From NCBI RefSeq assembly GCF_008630635.1, contig NZ_CP043869.1, positions 2,541,160 through 2,605,159 of the forward strand: a DNA stretch of 64,000 nt, read 5' to 3'. The stretch is from Neptunomonas concharum. GTDB lineage: Bacteria > Pseudomonadota > Gammaproteobacteria > Pseudomonadales > Balneatricaceae. The notes under the pieces are model-generated. The model had not been told where the DNA came from and did not search any database. It worked only from the letters and a program-made list of their open reading frames with translations. Each line of letters opens with the position of its first letter. Position 1 is the first letter of the stretch. The position numbers and the translations under genes are program-made. Below are positions 16,313 to 25,407 of this stretch, one piece after another.

Positions 16313-17416
16313 CTAAACTCTCGCAGGAGGGGATAATGTCGTGCAATTTCGTCCTTTCTCTTTACTGGCATACATCGCATGATCCGCTACACGTAAAGAG
16401 TCCTTAAATACGCTACCCGGTTGGCACTCTGTTACGCCAAAACTCATTGTAATCAAATCGAGGGGATTATCCTCCTCAAACTTGTCAACAAACTGCTCTC
16501 TAACCGATTCAATCTTTCTAAAAGCCGTGTCACCTGTCATGCCGGGAAGAACAATAAGAAACTCCTCTCCTCCCCAGCGTGCAACAACATCCTCTTCTCT
16601 AAACTGTTCTCTAAGAAACAAGCCCGTTCTTTTCAGAACAGCATCGCCTACCTCGTGACCAGCACGGTCGTTAACTTCCTTAAAAAAATCGATATCGCCA
16701 ATGACTATACTAACTGGTTCATTTAATCTAGCGGCTCGTTTTAGAATCTTATTGGCCGCATCCGTTGCGAATCTGCGATTATAAAGGCCTGTTAGACTAT
16801 CCACAGAAGCTAATTCAGACAAGCGCGCTTCTTGAACAACGGTGATAAATCGAATAGCTACAAGCGCAATGATAAATGGTAAACCCGCCACAAGAATATT
16901 GGCAAAGTGCACCCATTCGAGCCATTGCGCAAAACGATAACTGTATTGCACCTCTGAGAAAATTAAATAGAGGCACGCAAAAATCATGATAAATAGAAAA
17001 CTAAACAACCCTGCAAACAGGGTGTTGAGCCGCGTATTGAGCACAGCCAGCGCTGCAATAGCCCAAAGGTAATGCTGAAACCCCGCCCCTAAACCTAGAT
17101 ATGATGTCGCCAGCACAGCATGTATCATCACTTCGAAGCAAAGAAGTAGGATAGCAAGGTCATGCTTCCCTTTGATATTTATGTAAAGACCAGCACTCCA
17201 AATCAGAACACTACCGACATTAATAACGCTTAGCTCTATTGCTCCAATAAGCCAAAACACACAAATTAAGAAAAGATGAACAATCAGCGCAAAAATGGAT
17301 AGCAATGAGACAATGACATAACGACGAAAATCTTTTTCTTCGACAAAGACAGGGCGCCCCTGGATCGTTAGAAAACTCAGCAAGTTCTTCAGAATTTCAT
17401 ACTCCTTACTAACCAC
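16313..17416 (-). CDS. Membrane-bound diguanylate cyclase
   Basis: A 367-residue protein with about six hydrophobic segments between residues 33 and 200, followed by a GGDEF domain (about 205-360). The signature is an intact GGEEF, and an RxxD inhibitory site (REED) sits exactly five residues before it, so it should make c-di-GMP with product feedback. The membrane region (with LGAGFQHYLW) resembles the unnamed sensor regions common in marine diguanylate cyclases; the ligand is unknown. GTG 17416 is the most upstream start; no strong ribosome site settles it. It stands alone between fumarase and aceF. Confidence 0.85.
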   Translation of the reverse strand: MVSKEYEILKNLLSFLTIQGRPVFVEEKDFRRYVIVSLLSIFALIVHLFLICVFWLIGAIELSVINVGSVLIWSAGLYINIKGKHDLAILLLCFEVMIHAVLATSYLGLGAGFQHYLWAIAALAVLNTRLNTLFAGLFSFLFIMIFACLYLIFSEVQYSYRFAQWLEWVHFANILVAGLPFIIALVAIRFITVVQEARLSELASVDSLTGLYNRRFATDAANKILKRAARLNEPVSIVIGDIDFFKEVNDRAGHEVGDAVLKRTGLFLREQFREEDVVARWGGEEFLIVLPGMTGDTAFRKIESVREQFVDKFEEDNPLDLITMSFGVTECQPGSVFKDSLRVADHAMYASKEKGRNCTTLSPPARV

Positions 17417-17533
17417 ACAAAATAGAGGGTTAATAACTTCTTACTGAGTAAAAAATAGAAGTATAGAGCTTAAAAGTACAGAAAATACTCTAATCTCTCA
17501 TGGATAAGGACAAAAAGTACCAAAAGCTGCGTT

Positions 17534-17560
17534 TTAAAAAAGGTGACCCGTGGGTCACCC
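17534..17560 (-). terminator. Rho-independent terminator of aceEF
   Basis: On the minus strand GGTGACCC and GGGTCACC pair around a 2-nt centre and are followed by six T residues, 15 nt after the aceF stop. Confidence 0.9.
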
Positions 17561-17574
17561 AAAGGACGATCAGC

Positions 17575-19185
17575 TTACAGGAGTGCATTTCCCATGTGGG
17601 AAAGACACTGATTCAACATCGCCATAAAACGACCTGCATCAGCGCCATTGATCACACGGTGATCAAATGAGAGACAAAGGGGAAGTTGCTGCCTAGGTTG
17701 GAATGCAGCACCATCCCAAACAGGCTTAATGGCTGATTTAGCTACACCCAATATCGCCACTTCTGGCCCGTTAATAATTGGCGTAAACCCTGTTCCACCA
17801 GATGCACCCAAGCTAGAAACCGTAAAGCAACCACCTTGCATATCTTCAGGCTTCAGCTTTCTGTCTCTTGCTTTGGTAGCTAAGATTTGGATATCTTTTG
17901 TTAGCTCAGAAATCGACTTCTTATCCGCATCTTTGATCACTGGCACAACCAGACCTGCAGGCGTATCTACTGCAACACCAATATTAACGTAATCCTTATA
18001 GATAATTTGCTCACCATTCGGGTGGAGTGATGAATTAAATTGCGGATACTTGCGTAAAGCTCTTGCAGCAAACATAACGATAAACGGCAGAATCGATGGT
18101 TTCTTGTCCAGCCCATGTTGGTCTGGATTAATCAACTTACGAAACGCCTCCAAATCCGTCACATCGACCTCGTCGAATAAAGTGACATGAGGAATATTCA
18201 ACCAGCAGCGTGTCATATGCGCAGATGTTGCTTTTGCAATACCTGATAGATCCACAGTATCGATCTCACCAAACCGACTGAAATCCTGAGCGGGTATAGC
18301 AGGTATACCAGACCCCACAGCCATTGTTTGTACTGGATTAGTCATACGTGACTTAACAAACTGCTTCACATCATCTTTGACAATACGTGAACGTTTACCC
18401 GTACCCGTCACCTGCGAAAGATCAACACCTAGTTCTCTCGCTAGTTTTCGTGTTGCGGGCCCTGCATACGCGGGTCCATTGTTGACTACAGATGAAGTAT
18501 CACGAACTACGGATGGTGCAGCAGATGTCGGTTTCGTGGCTTCTGGCATAGCCGGTGCTTTTTCGGGCGCAGCGGTAACAGAAGCAGGCGCTGCCTGAGC
18601 AACGGCTACCGTACCTGTTCTGAGCGCTTGGATCAAAGGCGTACCTTCACCAACAGAATCACCAATCGCTGCCAACAAGGACTCAACCGTACCGTCGAAA
18701 GGCGCAGGGACTTCCATCGCCGCTTTGTCCGACTCGACCAAAAGCAAGGCTTCGCCTTCGCTAAAGCTGTCACCAACCTGTTTATAAAATTCGATCAAAT
18801 CGCCATTACCACCGGCATCTGGCATCTCGATAACAACAGATTCATCGGCTATCACAACACTCTCAGGTGCCGCTATGGCGGACTCAGCAAGCGGTTTAGA
18901 TACAGACTCACTAGATATTGTGGGTGCTTCTGCAGCTACGGCAGATACTGACTCTGCCACCTCGATCACGGCCAAAGGGGTGCCCGTTTCGACCGTATCG
19001 CCCATTGAAACCATCCACTCAACTAAAGAACCACTGATATCACTGGGTACTTCCATTGAAGCTTTATCCGACTCTAAAACAAGAATCGAATCACCTTCAG
19101 AGATTGCATCTCCAATCTGAATGCAGAATTCAACTACATCACCACTGCCATCGGTATCCGGCATTTTTATTATTTGCGTAGCCAT
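17575..19185 (-). CDS. aceF: Pyruvate dehydrogenase E2, dihydrolipoamide acetyltransferase
   Basis: The acetyltransferase core of pyruvate dehydrogenase, 536 residues. Two lipoyl domains carry the lipoylated lysine in ESDKASMEVP and ESDKAAMEVP; E. coli has three. Alanine/proline-rich linkers separate the domains. The E1/E3-binding domain (YAGPATRKLARELGV) follows near residue 240, then the catalytic domain ending in the SFDHRVINGADAGRFM active-site stretch. Start ATG has GGGAG upstream. It lies 84 nt downstream of aceE with a strong hairpin in between. No lpd is adjacent in the window. Confidence 0.95.
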   Translation of the reverse strand: MATQIIKMPDTDGSGDVVEFCIQIGDAISEGDSILVLESDKASMEVPSDISGSLVEWMVSMGDTVETGTPLAVIEVAESVSAVAAEAPTISSESVSKPLAESAIAAPESVVIADESVVIEMPDAGGNGDLIEFYKQVGDSFSEGEALLLVESDKAAMEVPAPFDGTVESLLAAIGDSVGEGTPLIQALRTGTVAVAQAAPASVTAAPEKAPAMPEATKPTSAAPSVVRDTSSVVNNGPAYAGPATRKLARELGVDLSQVTGTGKRSRIVKDDVKQFVKSRMTNPVQTMAVGSGIPAIPAQDFSRFGEIDTVDLSGIAKATSAHMTRCWLNIPHVTLFDEVDVTDLEAFRKLINPDQHGLDKKPSILPFIVMFAARALRKYPQFNSSLHPNGEQIIYKDYVNIGVAVDTPAGLVVPVIKDADKKSISELTKDIQILATKARDRKLKPEDMQGGCFTVSSLGASGGTGFTPIINGPEVAILGVAKSAIKPVWDGAAFQPRQQLPLCLSFDHRVINGADAGRFMAMLNQCLSHMGNALL

Positions 19186-19207
19186 TTATAGCTCCCATTA
19201 ATACGGG

Positions 19208-19234
19208 CATTCCGGCCAGCTAAAGGCCGGAATG
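19208..19234 (-). promoter_or_regulatory. Hairpin in the aceE-aceF intercistronic gap
   Basis: CATTCCGGCC and GGCCGGAATG form a perfect 10-bp stem with a 7-nt loop. No T tract follows on the minus strand, so it is more likely an mRNA-stabilising or partial-readthrough element than a full terminator. Confidence 0.6.
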
Positions 19235-19269
19235 ACTCATAGAAATAAATATGTGCTTAATAGATCACA

Positions 19270-21945
19270 TCAGAAAAGGGTTGGATCAGCTTTTTCCTTG
19301 GGAATATTAAGCGTCTCACGTGCTTTATCCAACTCAGAAGCCGACAGCGTTCCTTGGCGGAATAGGCTAACTAGGGCGCCCCATGCGATATAACGAGCAT
19401 CCACTTCAAAATGATCACGCAGGGTTGGGCGGCTTTCGCTAAGGCCAAAGCCATCCGTTCCTAATGCAACCAACTCACTTGGGAACCAACGCGCTATTCC
19501 GTTCGGCAGCGACTTCATGAAATCACTGGCTGCAACAAAAGCACCCGTCTCATCAGCCAAGAGTGTTTGCAGGTAATTTTTCTGAGGATTTTCAGGGTTC
19601 AACAAATTCTGCCGTTCTGTTGCTACCGCATCACGATTCAGCTGGTTATAGCTGGTCACGCTCCAAATATCTGCACTGCAACCGAAGCCGGCCAACAGTT
19701 CAGCGGCCTTCAAGACTTCCTGCATAATGCTGCCACTACCTAGCAGGTGAACTTTATGCCCTGCAGACTCATCTTTACGGAAGCGGTACATTCCCTTAAG
19801 AATGCCCTCTTCTACGCCTTCAGGCATGACCGGCATGGAATAGTTTTCGTTGTAAACCGTGATGTAATAGAAGATCTTTTCATCTTGCTCATACATACGG
19901 TAGATACCATCACGAACAATCACGGCTAACTCGTAAGCAAAAGCGGGGTCATAGCTGTACATGTTAGGGACAGTCGCAGCGATAGCATGAGAATGACCAT
20001 CCTGATGCTGTAATCCCTCACCATTTAGGGTTGTGCGACCTGCGGTTCCACCGAGTAAAAAGCCCTTCGCCAAACTATCCGCACATGCCCAAATCATATC
20101 TCCTACACGCTGGAATCCGAAGATAGAGTAGAAGATGTAGAAAGGTATAGTTGGTACACCATAGTTAGCGTAAGACGTACCTGCCGCTAAGAAGGACGCC
20201 ATTGCACCTGTTTCACAGATACCTTCCTGTAACAATTGGCCATCTTGCTTCTCTTTATAGGGCAGCAAACTGCTTGAATCCACCGGCTTATACTTTTGCC
20301 CTTCACAGGAGTAGATACCAAACTGATTAAACAGTGATTCCATACCAAAGGTACGCGCTTCGTCAGGGACGATAGGTACAATATAACGTCCAAAGTCTTT
20401 ATCTTTGAGCATCTTAGACAGCATGCGTACAAACGACATAGTCGTAGACTGCTCACGCTCTGAACCTTTAACCGCATCTTGGAAAAGCGACATATCCGGT
20501 GCTTTTATCGCAGGATAGCTTACTTCTCTTGACGGCAAGTACCCACCTAATGCTTGGCGGCGCTCATGTAAGTACTTCATCTCCGCACTATCATCAGCCG
20601 GCAGGTATAGATCGCCATTTGCCAGCTGTTCATCTGTCAGCGGAATACCAAAGCGGCGTCCGATTTCGATGCGTTCTTGCGCGGTAAACTGTTTCTTCTG
20701 GTGGGCGGTATTTTGGCCTTCAGCAGAAGCCCCCATCCCATCACCTTTAACGGTTTTCATCAAGATAACTGTTGGCTTTCCTTCACTGCGGGAGGCCAGA
20801 TCAAATGCGCCAAAAATTTTACGGCGATCTTGTCCACCACGTTTGATACAGCGTACTTGTTCATCACTTAATGTTTTCATCAAGGCTTCAAGTCGTGGAT
20901 CGCCCTCGATCCAATGGTCACGAACCGTCTGCCCATCAGAAACAGTGTAGAACTGATAATCGCCGTCGACTGCCCGATCCATACGCGACTGGAGAATACC
21001 ATCATGGTCACGGGCAAAAAGCTCATCCCATTCACTACCCCAAATCACTTTAATTACATTCCAACCAGCACCACGGTAACTGCGCTCAAGCTCTTGGATA
21101 ATTTTTCCGTTGCCACGTACAGGACCATCCAAACGCTGCAAGTTACAGTTAATCACCATAACCATGTTATCTAGGTTGTCGCGGGTAGCCATATTGATGG
21201 TGCCCAGCACTTCCGGCTCATCAGATTCACCATCACCGATAAAGCACCAGATTTTTCCACCATCTTTATCTTTCAGGCCACGGTTTTCCAAGTACTTCAT
21301 AAACCGCGCCTGATAAATAGCCGACGGTGTAGACAATCCCATTGAAGCCGTTGGACCCTGCCAAAAATCAGGCATACGACGCGGATGAGGGTAAGAGCTC
21401 AACCCACCACCTTCTTGCAGTTCTCGGCGGAAATTATTTAACTGCTGCTCGGTAAGGCGTCCTTCAACATAAGCACGGGCATAAAGGCCCGGCGCAGCAT
21501 GAGCCTGAACCAATAATTGATCCCCACCATACTCAGCCGTTCGGTTTTTAAAAAAATGGTTAAAACCCACTTCCAACATTGTGGCTGCTGATTGGTAGGT
21601 AGCAATATGTCCACCAACACCCGTGCCCTTATCATTCGCTTTTAAAACCATCGCTGCGGCATTCCAACGAATAATATTCTCAAGCTTGGCTTCGATCTCT
21701 GGATTACCTGGGTATGCTGGCTGATTATTTATCGAGATACTATTTCGATAAGGCGTATTTAAAGTAGCCTCTGTTAACTCAATATTTTTACCTAACAAGT
21801 GGTTTTGTAAGAGGCGTAGGATGTCTTTTCCTCTGTGTTCTCCCTGGGCACTCAATATATCGTTAAGCGCTTCAATCCACTCTTTATTTTCTTGAGTCAA
21901 ATCTTCATCATAAATTGACTCAGTTATAGGATTAACTGTATTCAT
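19270..21945 (-). CDS. aceE: Pyruvate dehydrogenase E1 component (homodimeric type)
   Basis: An 891-residue homodimeric E1, close to E. coli AceE (887). It decarboxylates pyruvate with thiamine diphosphate and transfers the acetyl group to the lipoyl of E2. The ThDP-Mg motif GDGESDEPEV through to NMVMVINCNLQ near residue 230-265 is present, as is the family-typical QHQDGHSH segment. ATG 21945 is chosen (GGGAA about 8-12 nt upstream) instead of a TTG nine codons earlier. It is first in the aceEF unit. Confidence 0.96.
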   Translation of the reverse strand: MNTVNPITESIYDEDLTQENKEWIEALNDILSAQGEHRGKDILRLLQNHLLGKNIELTEATLNTPYRNSISINNQPAYPGNPEIEAKLENIIRWNAAAMVLKANDKGTGVGGHIATYQSAATMLEVGFNHFFKNRTAEYGGDQLLVQAHAAPGLYARAYVEGRLTEQQLNNFRRELQEGGGLSSYPHPRRMPDFWQGPTASMGLSTPSAIYQARFMKYLENRGLKDKDGGKIWCFIGDGESDEPEVLGTINMATRDNLDNMVMVINCNLQRLDGPVRGNGKIIQELERSYRGAGWNVIKVIWGSEWDELFARDHDGILQSRMDRAVDGDYQFYTVSDGQTVRDHWIEGDPRLEALMKTLSDEQVRCIKRGGQDRRKIFGAFDLASRSEGKPTVILMKTVKGDGMGASAEGQNTAHQKKQFTAQERIEIGRRFGIPLTDEQLANGDLYLPADDSAEMKYLHERRQALGGYLPSREVSYPAIKAPDMSLFQDAVKGSEREQSTTMSFVRMLSKMLKDKDFGRYIVPIVPDEARTFGMESLFNQFGIYSCEGQKYKPVDSSSLLPYKEKQDGQLLQEGICETGAMASFLAAGTSYANYGVPTIPFYIFYSIFGFQRVGDMIWACADSLAKGFLLGGTAGRTTLNGEGLQHQDGHSHAIAATVPNMYSYDPAFAYELAVIVRDGIYRMYEQDEKIFYYITVYNENYSMPVMPEGVEEGILKGMYRFRKDESAGHKVHLLGSGSIMQEVLKAAELLAGFGCSADIWSVTSYNQLNRDAVATERQNLLNPENPQKNYLQTLLADETGAFVAASDFMKSLPNGIARWFPSELVALGTDGFGLSESRPTLRDHFEVDARYIAWGALVSLFRQGTLSASELDKARETLNIPKEKADPTLF

Positions 21946-21985
21946 AGATTTATTCCCAAAGGGCTTTAACAACAGGTTAATTAAG

Positions 21986-22004
21986 GGGACTCGAGTAGAG
22001 TCCC
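21986..22004 (-). promoter_or_regulatory. Leader hairpin before aceE
   Basis: GGGACTC and GAGTCCC form a perfect 7-bp stem around 5 nt, 41 nt before the aceE ATG. No T tract follows. It could be a leader structure or a repressor site; no known PdhR-type ATTGG/CCAAT box was found here. Confidence 0.35.
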
Positions 22005-22165
22005 TAAACAGAGCCCTTTTTAAGGACAGTGATTATCGATCTTTTGGATCGAATACAAACCAGGAGATACGGATCGTCTGTAATGCCAGTTTGTGAGATT
22101 AATGTAGCACCCTGCTGTTAGCATTAGATTGCAAATATTTTAAAAATACCGCCTCTTTGTAATTA

Positions 22166-22199
22166 ATAGTGCTAAGTTTGATTAAAAAAATAGCACTAT
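22166..22199. promoter_or_regulatory. Inverted repeat between the ABC operon and aceE
   Basis: ATAGTGCTA and TAGCACTAT are perfect 9-bp arms 16 nt apart, the spacer being A/T-rich. It lies 34 nt after the ABC ATPase gene stop and about 220 nt before aceE. There is no T tract, so it may be an operator for aceE or a weak terminator for the ABC operon. Confidence 0.4.
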
Positions 22200-22233
22200 C
22201 ATTCACCATTATCAGAAACTGTAGTTTTAAGCC

Positions 22234-22986
22234 TCAAAGCACTTGTGAAAGAAACTTTGATAAGCGAGGATGTGAGGGCCTCTCAAAGAAGTCCGCCGGC
22301 GTATCTTCTACCAGCAACTCCCCATCTTCCATAAAGAGCACTCTATCAGCCACTTCTTTAGCAAAGCCCATTTCATGAGTGACGACCACCATGGTCATTC
22401 CATCTTTTGCCAAACTCTTCATGACATCCAATACTTCGCCGACCATCTCCGGGTCCAGCGCAGACGTTGGCTCATCGAATAACATGATATTAGGCTTCAT
22501 AGCCAACGCTCTTGCGATAGCAACGCGCTGCATCTGGCCACCTGATAATTGAGAGGGATAGTTGTTCATACGGGACTCCAACCCAACTTTATAGAGCAAC
22601 GCTTTAGCATGCTCTTCAACTTCACGCTTGTTGCGTTTAGAGACTTTAAGTGGAGCCAGCATGACATTTTCCAACACACTCATATGCGGAAAAAGATTAA
22701 AGCTCTGGAAAACCATACCCACTTCTTCACGCAGCTTATTAATATCCGTTCCCTTGGCATACATATCCGTACCATCAACAGTAATGGAGCCACTGCTAAT
22801 CGTCTCTAGTTGGTTCAAGGTTCTTAAAAAAGTTGATTTACCTGAACCAGATGGCCCGATGACAACGACGACCTCGCCACGTTGAATCGTTGCAGAAACC
22901 GTTTTTAGTGCATGGCAACCATTGGGATAAAACTTATCGATTTGATTCGCAACGATCATGTCATTGCCTTGGTAATCTTTAGTCAC
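22234..22986 (-). CDS. Polar amino-acid ABC importer, ATP-binding subunit
   Basis: A 250-residue GlnQ/HisP-type ATPase. Walker [11 protein letters not shown]-loop [11 protein letters not shown], signature LSGGQMQR, Walker [14 protein letters not shown] and the switch histidine in VVTHEMGF are intact. It energises import through the membrane subunit, whose gene overlaps its start by 8 nt. It is the last gene of the binding protein-permease-ATPase set. The substrate is not readable from the ATPase. Confidence 0.93.
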   Translation of the reverse strand: MTKDYQGNDMIVANQIDKFYPNGCHALKTVSATIQRGEVVVVIGPSGSGKSTFLRTLNQLETISSGSITVDGTDMYAKGTDINKLREEVGMVFQSFNLFPHMSVLENVMLAPLKVSKRNKREVEEHAKALLYKVGLESRMNNYPSQLSGGQMQRVAIARALAMKPNIMLFDEPTSALDPEMVGEVLDVMKSLAKDGMTMVVVTHEMGFAKEVADRVLFMEDGELLVEDTPADFFERPSHPRLSKFLSQVL

Positions 22987-23929
22987 TGCTTGCTAACCTC
23001 TTCTCTAATCGTTTCACCATCCAGGACAAAGAACCTGTGAGCACCAAATACAAGAGCGCAACCGTAAACCAAACTTCGAAAGGCGCGAACGTGCCGCTCA
23101 CCACTTCACGCCCCGCTTTCGTCAAATCCGTAATGGAAATAACCGACACGAGTGAAGAATCTTTAATGAGATTAATGAACTGCCCTGCCATAGGTGGAAG
23201 CGTTCGTTTGAATGCCTGCGGCAAAATGATATAAATCATCGCTTGCACATAGTTCATACCCAAACTACGCGCCGCCTCCATTTGGCCTGGCGAGATAGAC
23301 TGAATACCCGAGCGTATTATTTCCGCTACGTAAGCTGCGGCAAATACCGAGAGCGCTGCTGCACCTGCCGTAAAACGATCAAGCCCAAGCACGGTACCGA
23401 TAAAGAAATAGAAAATAAAAATCTGTACCAGTAACGGTGTTCCCCTTACGATCTCAACGTAAATCAAGGAAAGATGCTTTAGAGCCGGGTTGGAAGAGAT
23501 TCTCGCCAACCCGACAAACAAGCCGATAATAATCGCAAAGAAGAGTGAGACGATGGAAATTTTGAGTGTCATTATCAAACCTTGCATGATTGGCCCTAAG
23601 CGCCAATCTTCGGTTGTAACAACCTCATCACCTTCAAATACCAGATCACCGTCCATCACCGACAATTCTGCAAACTTATTCAGCGTTAAAGGCGGCTCCC
23701 CGTTTTCTGACTCGACAACAACTGACATACCATCAGCACTGACTCTGGCAACCCCATCAAAAGGTGCCAGAACGGATTTTGGCTCGGTATTTAGCAAGTA
23801 AGGCGTTATACGCTCCCACCGCCAAGTGTATTGAATACTCTGGCTTGCCAAAGTAATCGAGTACACAACGCCTAGCAAAATAGCTATTAATACGCCATAC
23901 CAGAGCAATGTATTTGATCTGTTTTCCAT
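22979..23929 (-). CDS. Polar amino-acid ABC importer permease with periplasmic insert
   Basis: A 316-residue HisM/GlnP-type permease. The core (about 115-310) has the EAA-like segment [20 protein letters not shown] and five helices. Unusually, the first helix (about 8-28) is followed by about 85 extra residues, probably periplasmic and beta-rich ([15 protein letters not shown] to [10 protein letters not shown]), before the core. The pattern looks like a small barrel-sandwich. ATG 23929 has AGGGG 10 nt upstream and is preferred over GTG 23935. Only one permease gene is present, so it probably works as a homodimer. Confidence 0.88.
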   Translation of the reverse strand: MENRSNTLLWYGVLIAILLGVVYSITLASQSIQYTWRWERITPYLLNTEPKSVLAPFDGVARVSADGMSVVVESENGEPPLTLNKFAELSVMDGDLVFEGDEVVTTEDWRLGPIMQGLIMTLKISIVSLFFAIIIGLFVGLARISSNPALKHLSLIYVEIVRGTPLLVQIFIFYFFIGTVLGLDRFTAGAAALSVFAAAYVAEIIRSGIQSISPGQMEAARSLGMNYVQAMIYIILPQAFKRTLPPMAGQFINLIKDSSLVSVISITDLTKAGREVVSGTFAPFEVWFTVALLYLVLTGSLSWMVKRLEKRLASSD

Positions 23930-23960
23930 CTTCACTCAACCCCTGCTTTATCTTTTTTAT

Positions 23961-24776
23961 TTACTGAACGTTCTTCAACCAGGCGTCGTCTTTAAACCAT
24001 TTGTTGTAGATACGCTCATACGTACCATCACCTTTGATCTGGCGAAGGAATGTATTCAGATAATTCAGGAAGTCAGGATCACCTTTACGGATCGCCCAAC
24101 CTAGCGGCTCGTAAGTGAAGGCTTCATCTAAGTGAACAACACGACCTTTGTTTTGCGATGAGAAAATTGCATTTGACGGGAAGTCATACACCAGCGCATC
24201 GGCATTACCGTTAGCCACTTCTAAAGCACCTTCCGCTTCTGATTCAAACAAACGAATCGTCGCTTTAGGTATCAGCTTTTTCGCAGAGATTTCACCGGTT
24301 GTACCTAGTTTAGCTGCGATGGTGTATTTAGGATCATTCAAGTCTTTATAACTTTTTATGGTTCCTGTCAGACTAGGCTTAATTAGCAAAGACTGGCCAA
24401 CAACGATATAAGAATCAGCAAAGTTAACCTTAAGGTTACGCTGAGAAGTAATCGTCATACCTCCAATCAGAATATCGCATTTATTCGTTAACAAGGCAGG
24501 TATAATACCATCCCATGCAGTGTTAACCGGCGTATGTTTTACTCCCATAGATTTTGCCAATAGCTTAGCAATATCTATATCAAAGCCCATATAGTCGCCA
24601 TTTTTTGCTTTCATTTCGAACGGCATATAGCCCGCTTCAAAACAAACTCTCAGCTCATTAGCGCCTATCACTTTATTCAGGGTTGACTCTTCCCATAAAG
24701 AAGAGGAGTTAGCAAAACCAAAAGAGCTTGTGGCCAACATAACTAAGCCAGCACACAGTTTATTTATTTTTTTCAT
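23961..24776 (-). CDS. Periplasmic amino-acid-binding protein (SBP family 3)
   Basis: A 271-residue extracellular solute-binding protein. The signal peptide runs to about residue 22 (cleavage after GFA). The mature part begins with an ELRVCFEAGYMPFEM segment and the signature GFDIDIAKLLAKSMGV typical of polar amino-acid or cystine/arginine binders. A cysteine pair may exist at the start and in the LLTNKCDILIGG segment. Start ATG has AAGGAAAA upstream. It feeds the permease 31 nt downstream. The ligand is unresolved; linkage to a gamma-lyase suggests a sulfur or related amino acid. Confidence 0.9.
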   Translation of the reverse strand: MKKINKLCAGLVMLATSSFGFANSSSLWEESTLNKVIGANELRVCFEAGYMPFEMKAKNGDYMGFDIDIAKLLAKSMGVKHTPVNTAWDGIIPALLTNKCDILIGGMTITSQRNLKVNFADSYIVVGQSLLIKPSLTGTIKSYKDLNDPKYTIAAKLGTTGEISAKKLIPKATIRLFESEAEGALEVANGNADALVYDFPSNAIFSSQNKGRVVHLDEAFTYEPLGWAIRKGDPDFLNYLNTFLRQIKGDGTYERIYNKWFKDDAWLKNVQ

Positions 24777-24854
24777 CAAAGTTTTCCTTTTTTTATATTT
24801 ATTTTTCGAGAAACAAAGGTTATTTTTCTTAAACCTCCTTATATTTAATGATTA

Positions 24855-25394
24855 TTAACGAATAATAAGTTCGCCTTTAATATCAGCACCTTTCATAATA
24901 GTCATTGCATTAGGGCTCTGGCTAAGCGCCGTTTGGCGTAATATTTCAAACTGCTCTGGCGTACCGTCGCCAGAAACTTCGATGCTGTAATTAATCTCTT
25001 TAAATGGGATTGGAGCGTTAGGGTCAATATCCAAGAAACCGGCAAGATTCAATTCGCCTTTTAAGCTGACTTTTAAAGATTCCAGCTGAATTTCCATCAC
25101 TGATGCGCCAACCGCAAAACCCACCAAAATACAGGCACCTACACCAGAAAGCAGATATTCCTGCGGGTTAGGCGCATGGTTGCACCCCAACAACTGGCGA
25201 GGCTCATCAATCTCCCATGAGAAATCACGGCTGATAGTGTGAGGGCCAATGCTCATTGGTAACGTAGTAACTTTTGAGCGCGTACCTGACTGCCAATCCA
25301 ACTGCACACCGTACTTAGCAATCCCCTCTTCTGGATTACTTTTAATTTCGTTTACAAATTCACTCAGTCCTGTGACCGAAATACCATTACGCAT
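24855..25394 (-). CDS. OsmC-family protein lacking the second catalytic cysteine
   Basis: A 179-residue OsmC/Ohr-fold protein. The first family cysteine is C88 in SGVGACILV. The usual second cysteine, expected in the A-x-x-x-CP-x-x-x motif near the C-terminus, is absent (ALSQSPNAM), while an extra cysteine, C71, sits in LLGCNHAP. A normal two-cysteine peroxidase mechanism is therefore doubtful. ATG 25394 is chosen (AGGAG 8-10 nt upstream). It starts 13 nt after the PLP lyase gene and precedes the amino-acid ABC genes, with no terminator visible on either side, so it probably works in the same pathway. Confidence 0.82.
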   Translation of the reverse strand: MRNGISVTGLSEFVNEIKSNPEEGIAKYGVQLDWQSGTRSKVTTLPMSIGPHTISRDFSWEIDEPRQLLGCNHAPNPQEYLLSGVGACILVGFAVGASVMEIQLESLKVSLKGELNLAGFLDIDPNAPIPFKEINYSIEVSGDGTPEQFEILRQTALSQSPNAMTIMKGADIKGELIIR

Positions 25395-25407
25395 GGAAAA
25401 GCTCCTG

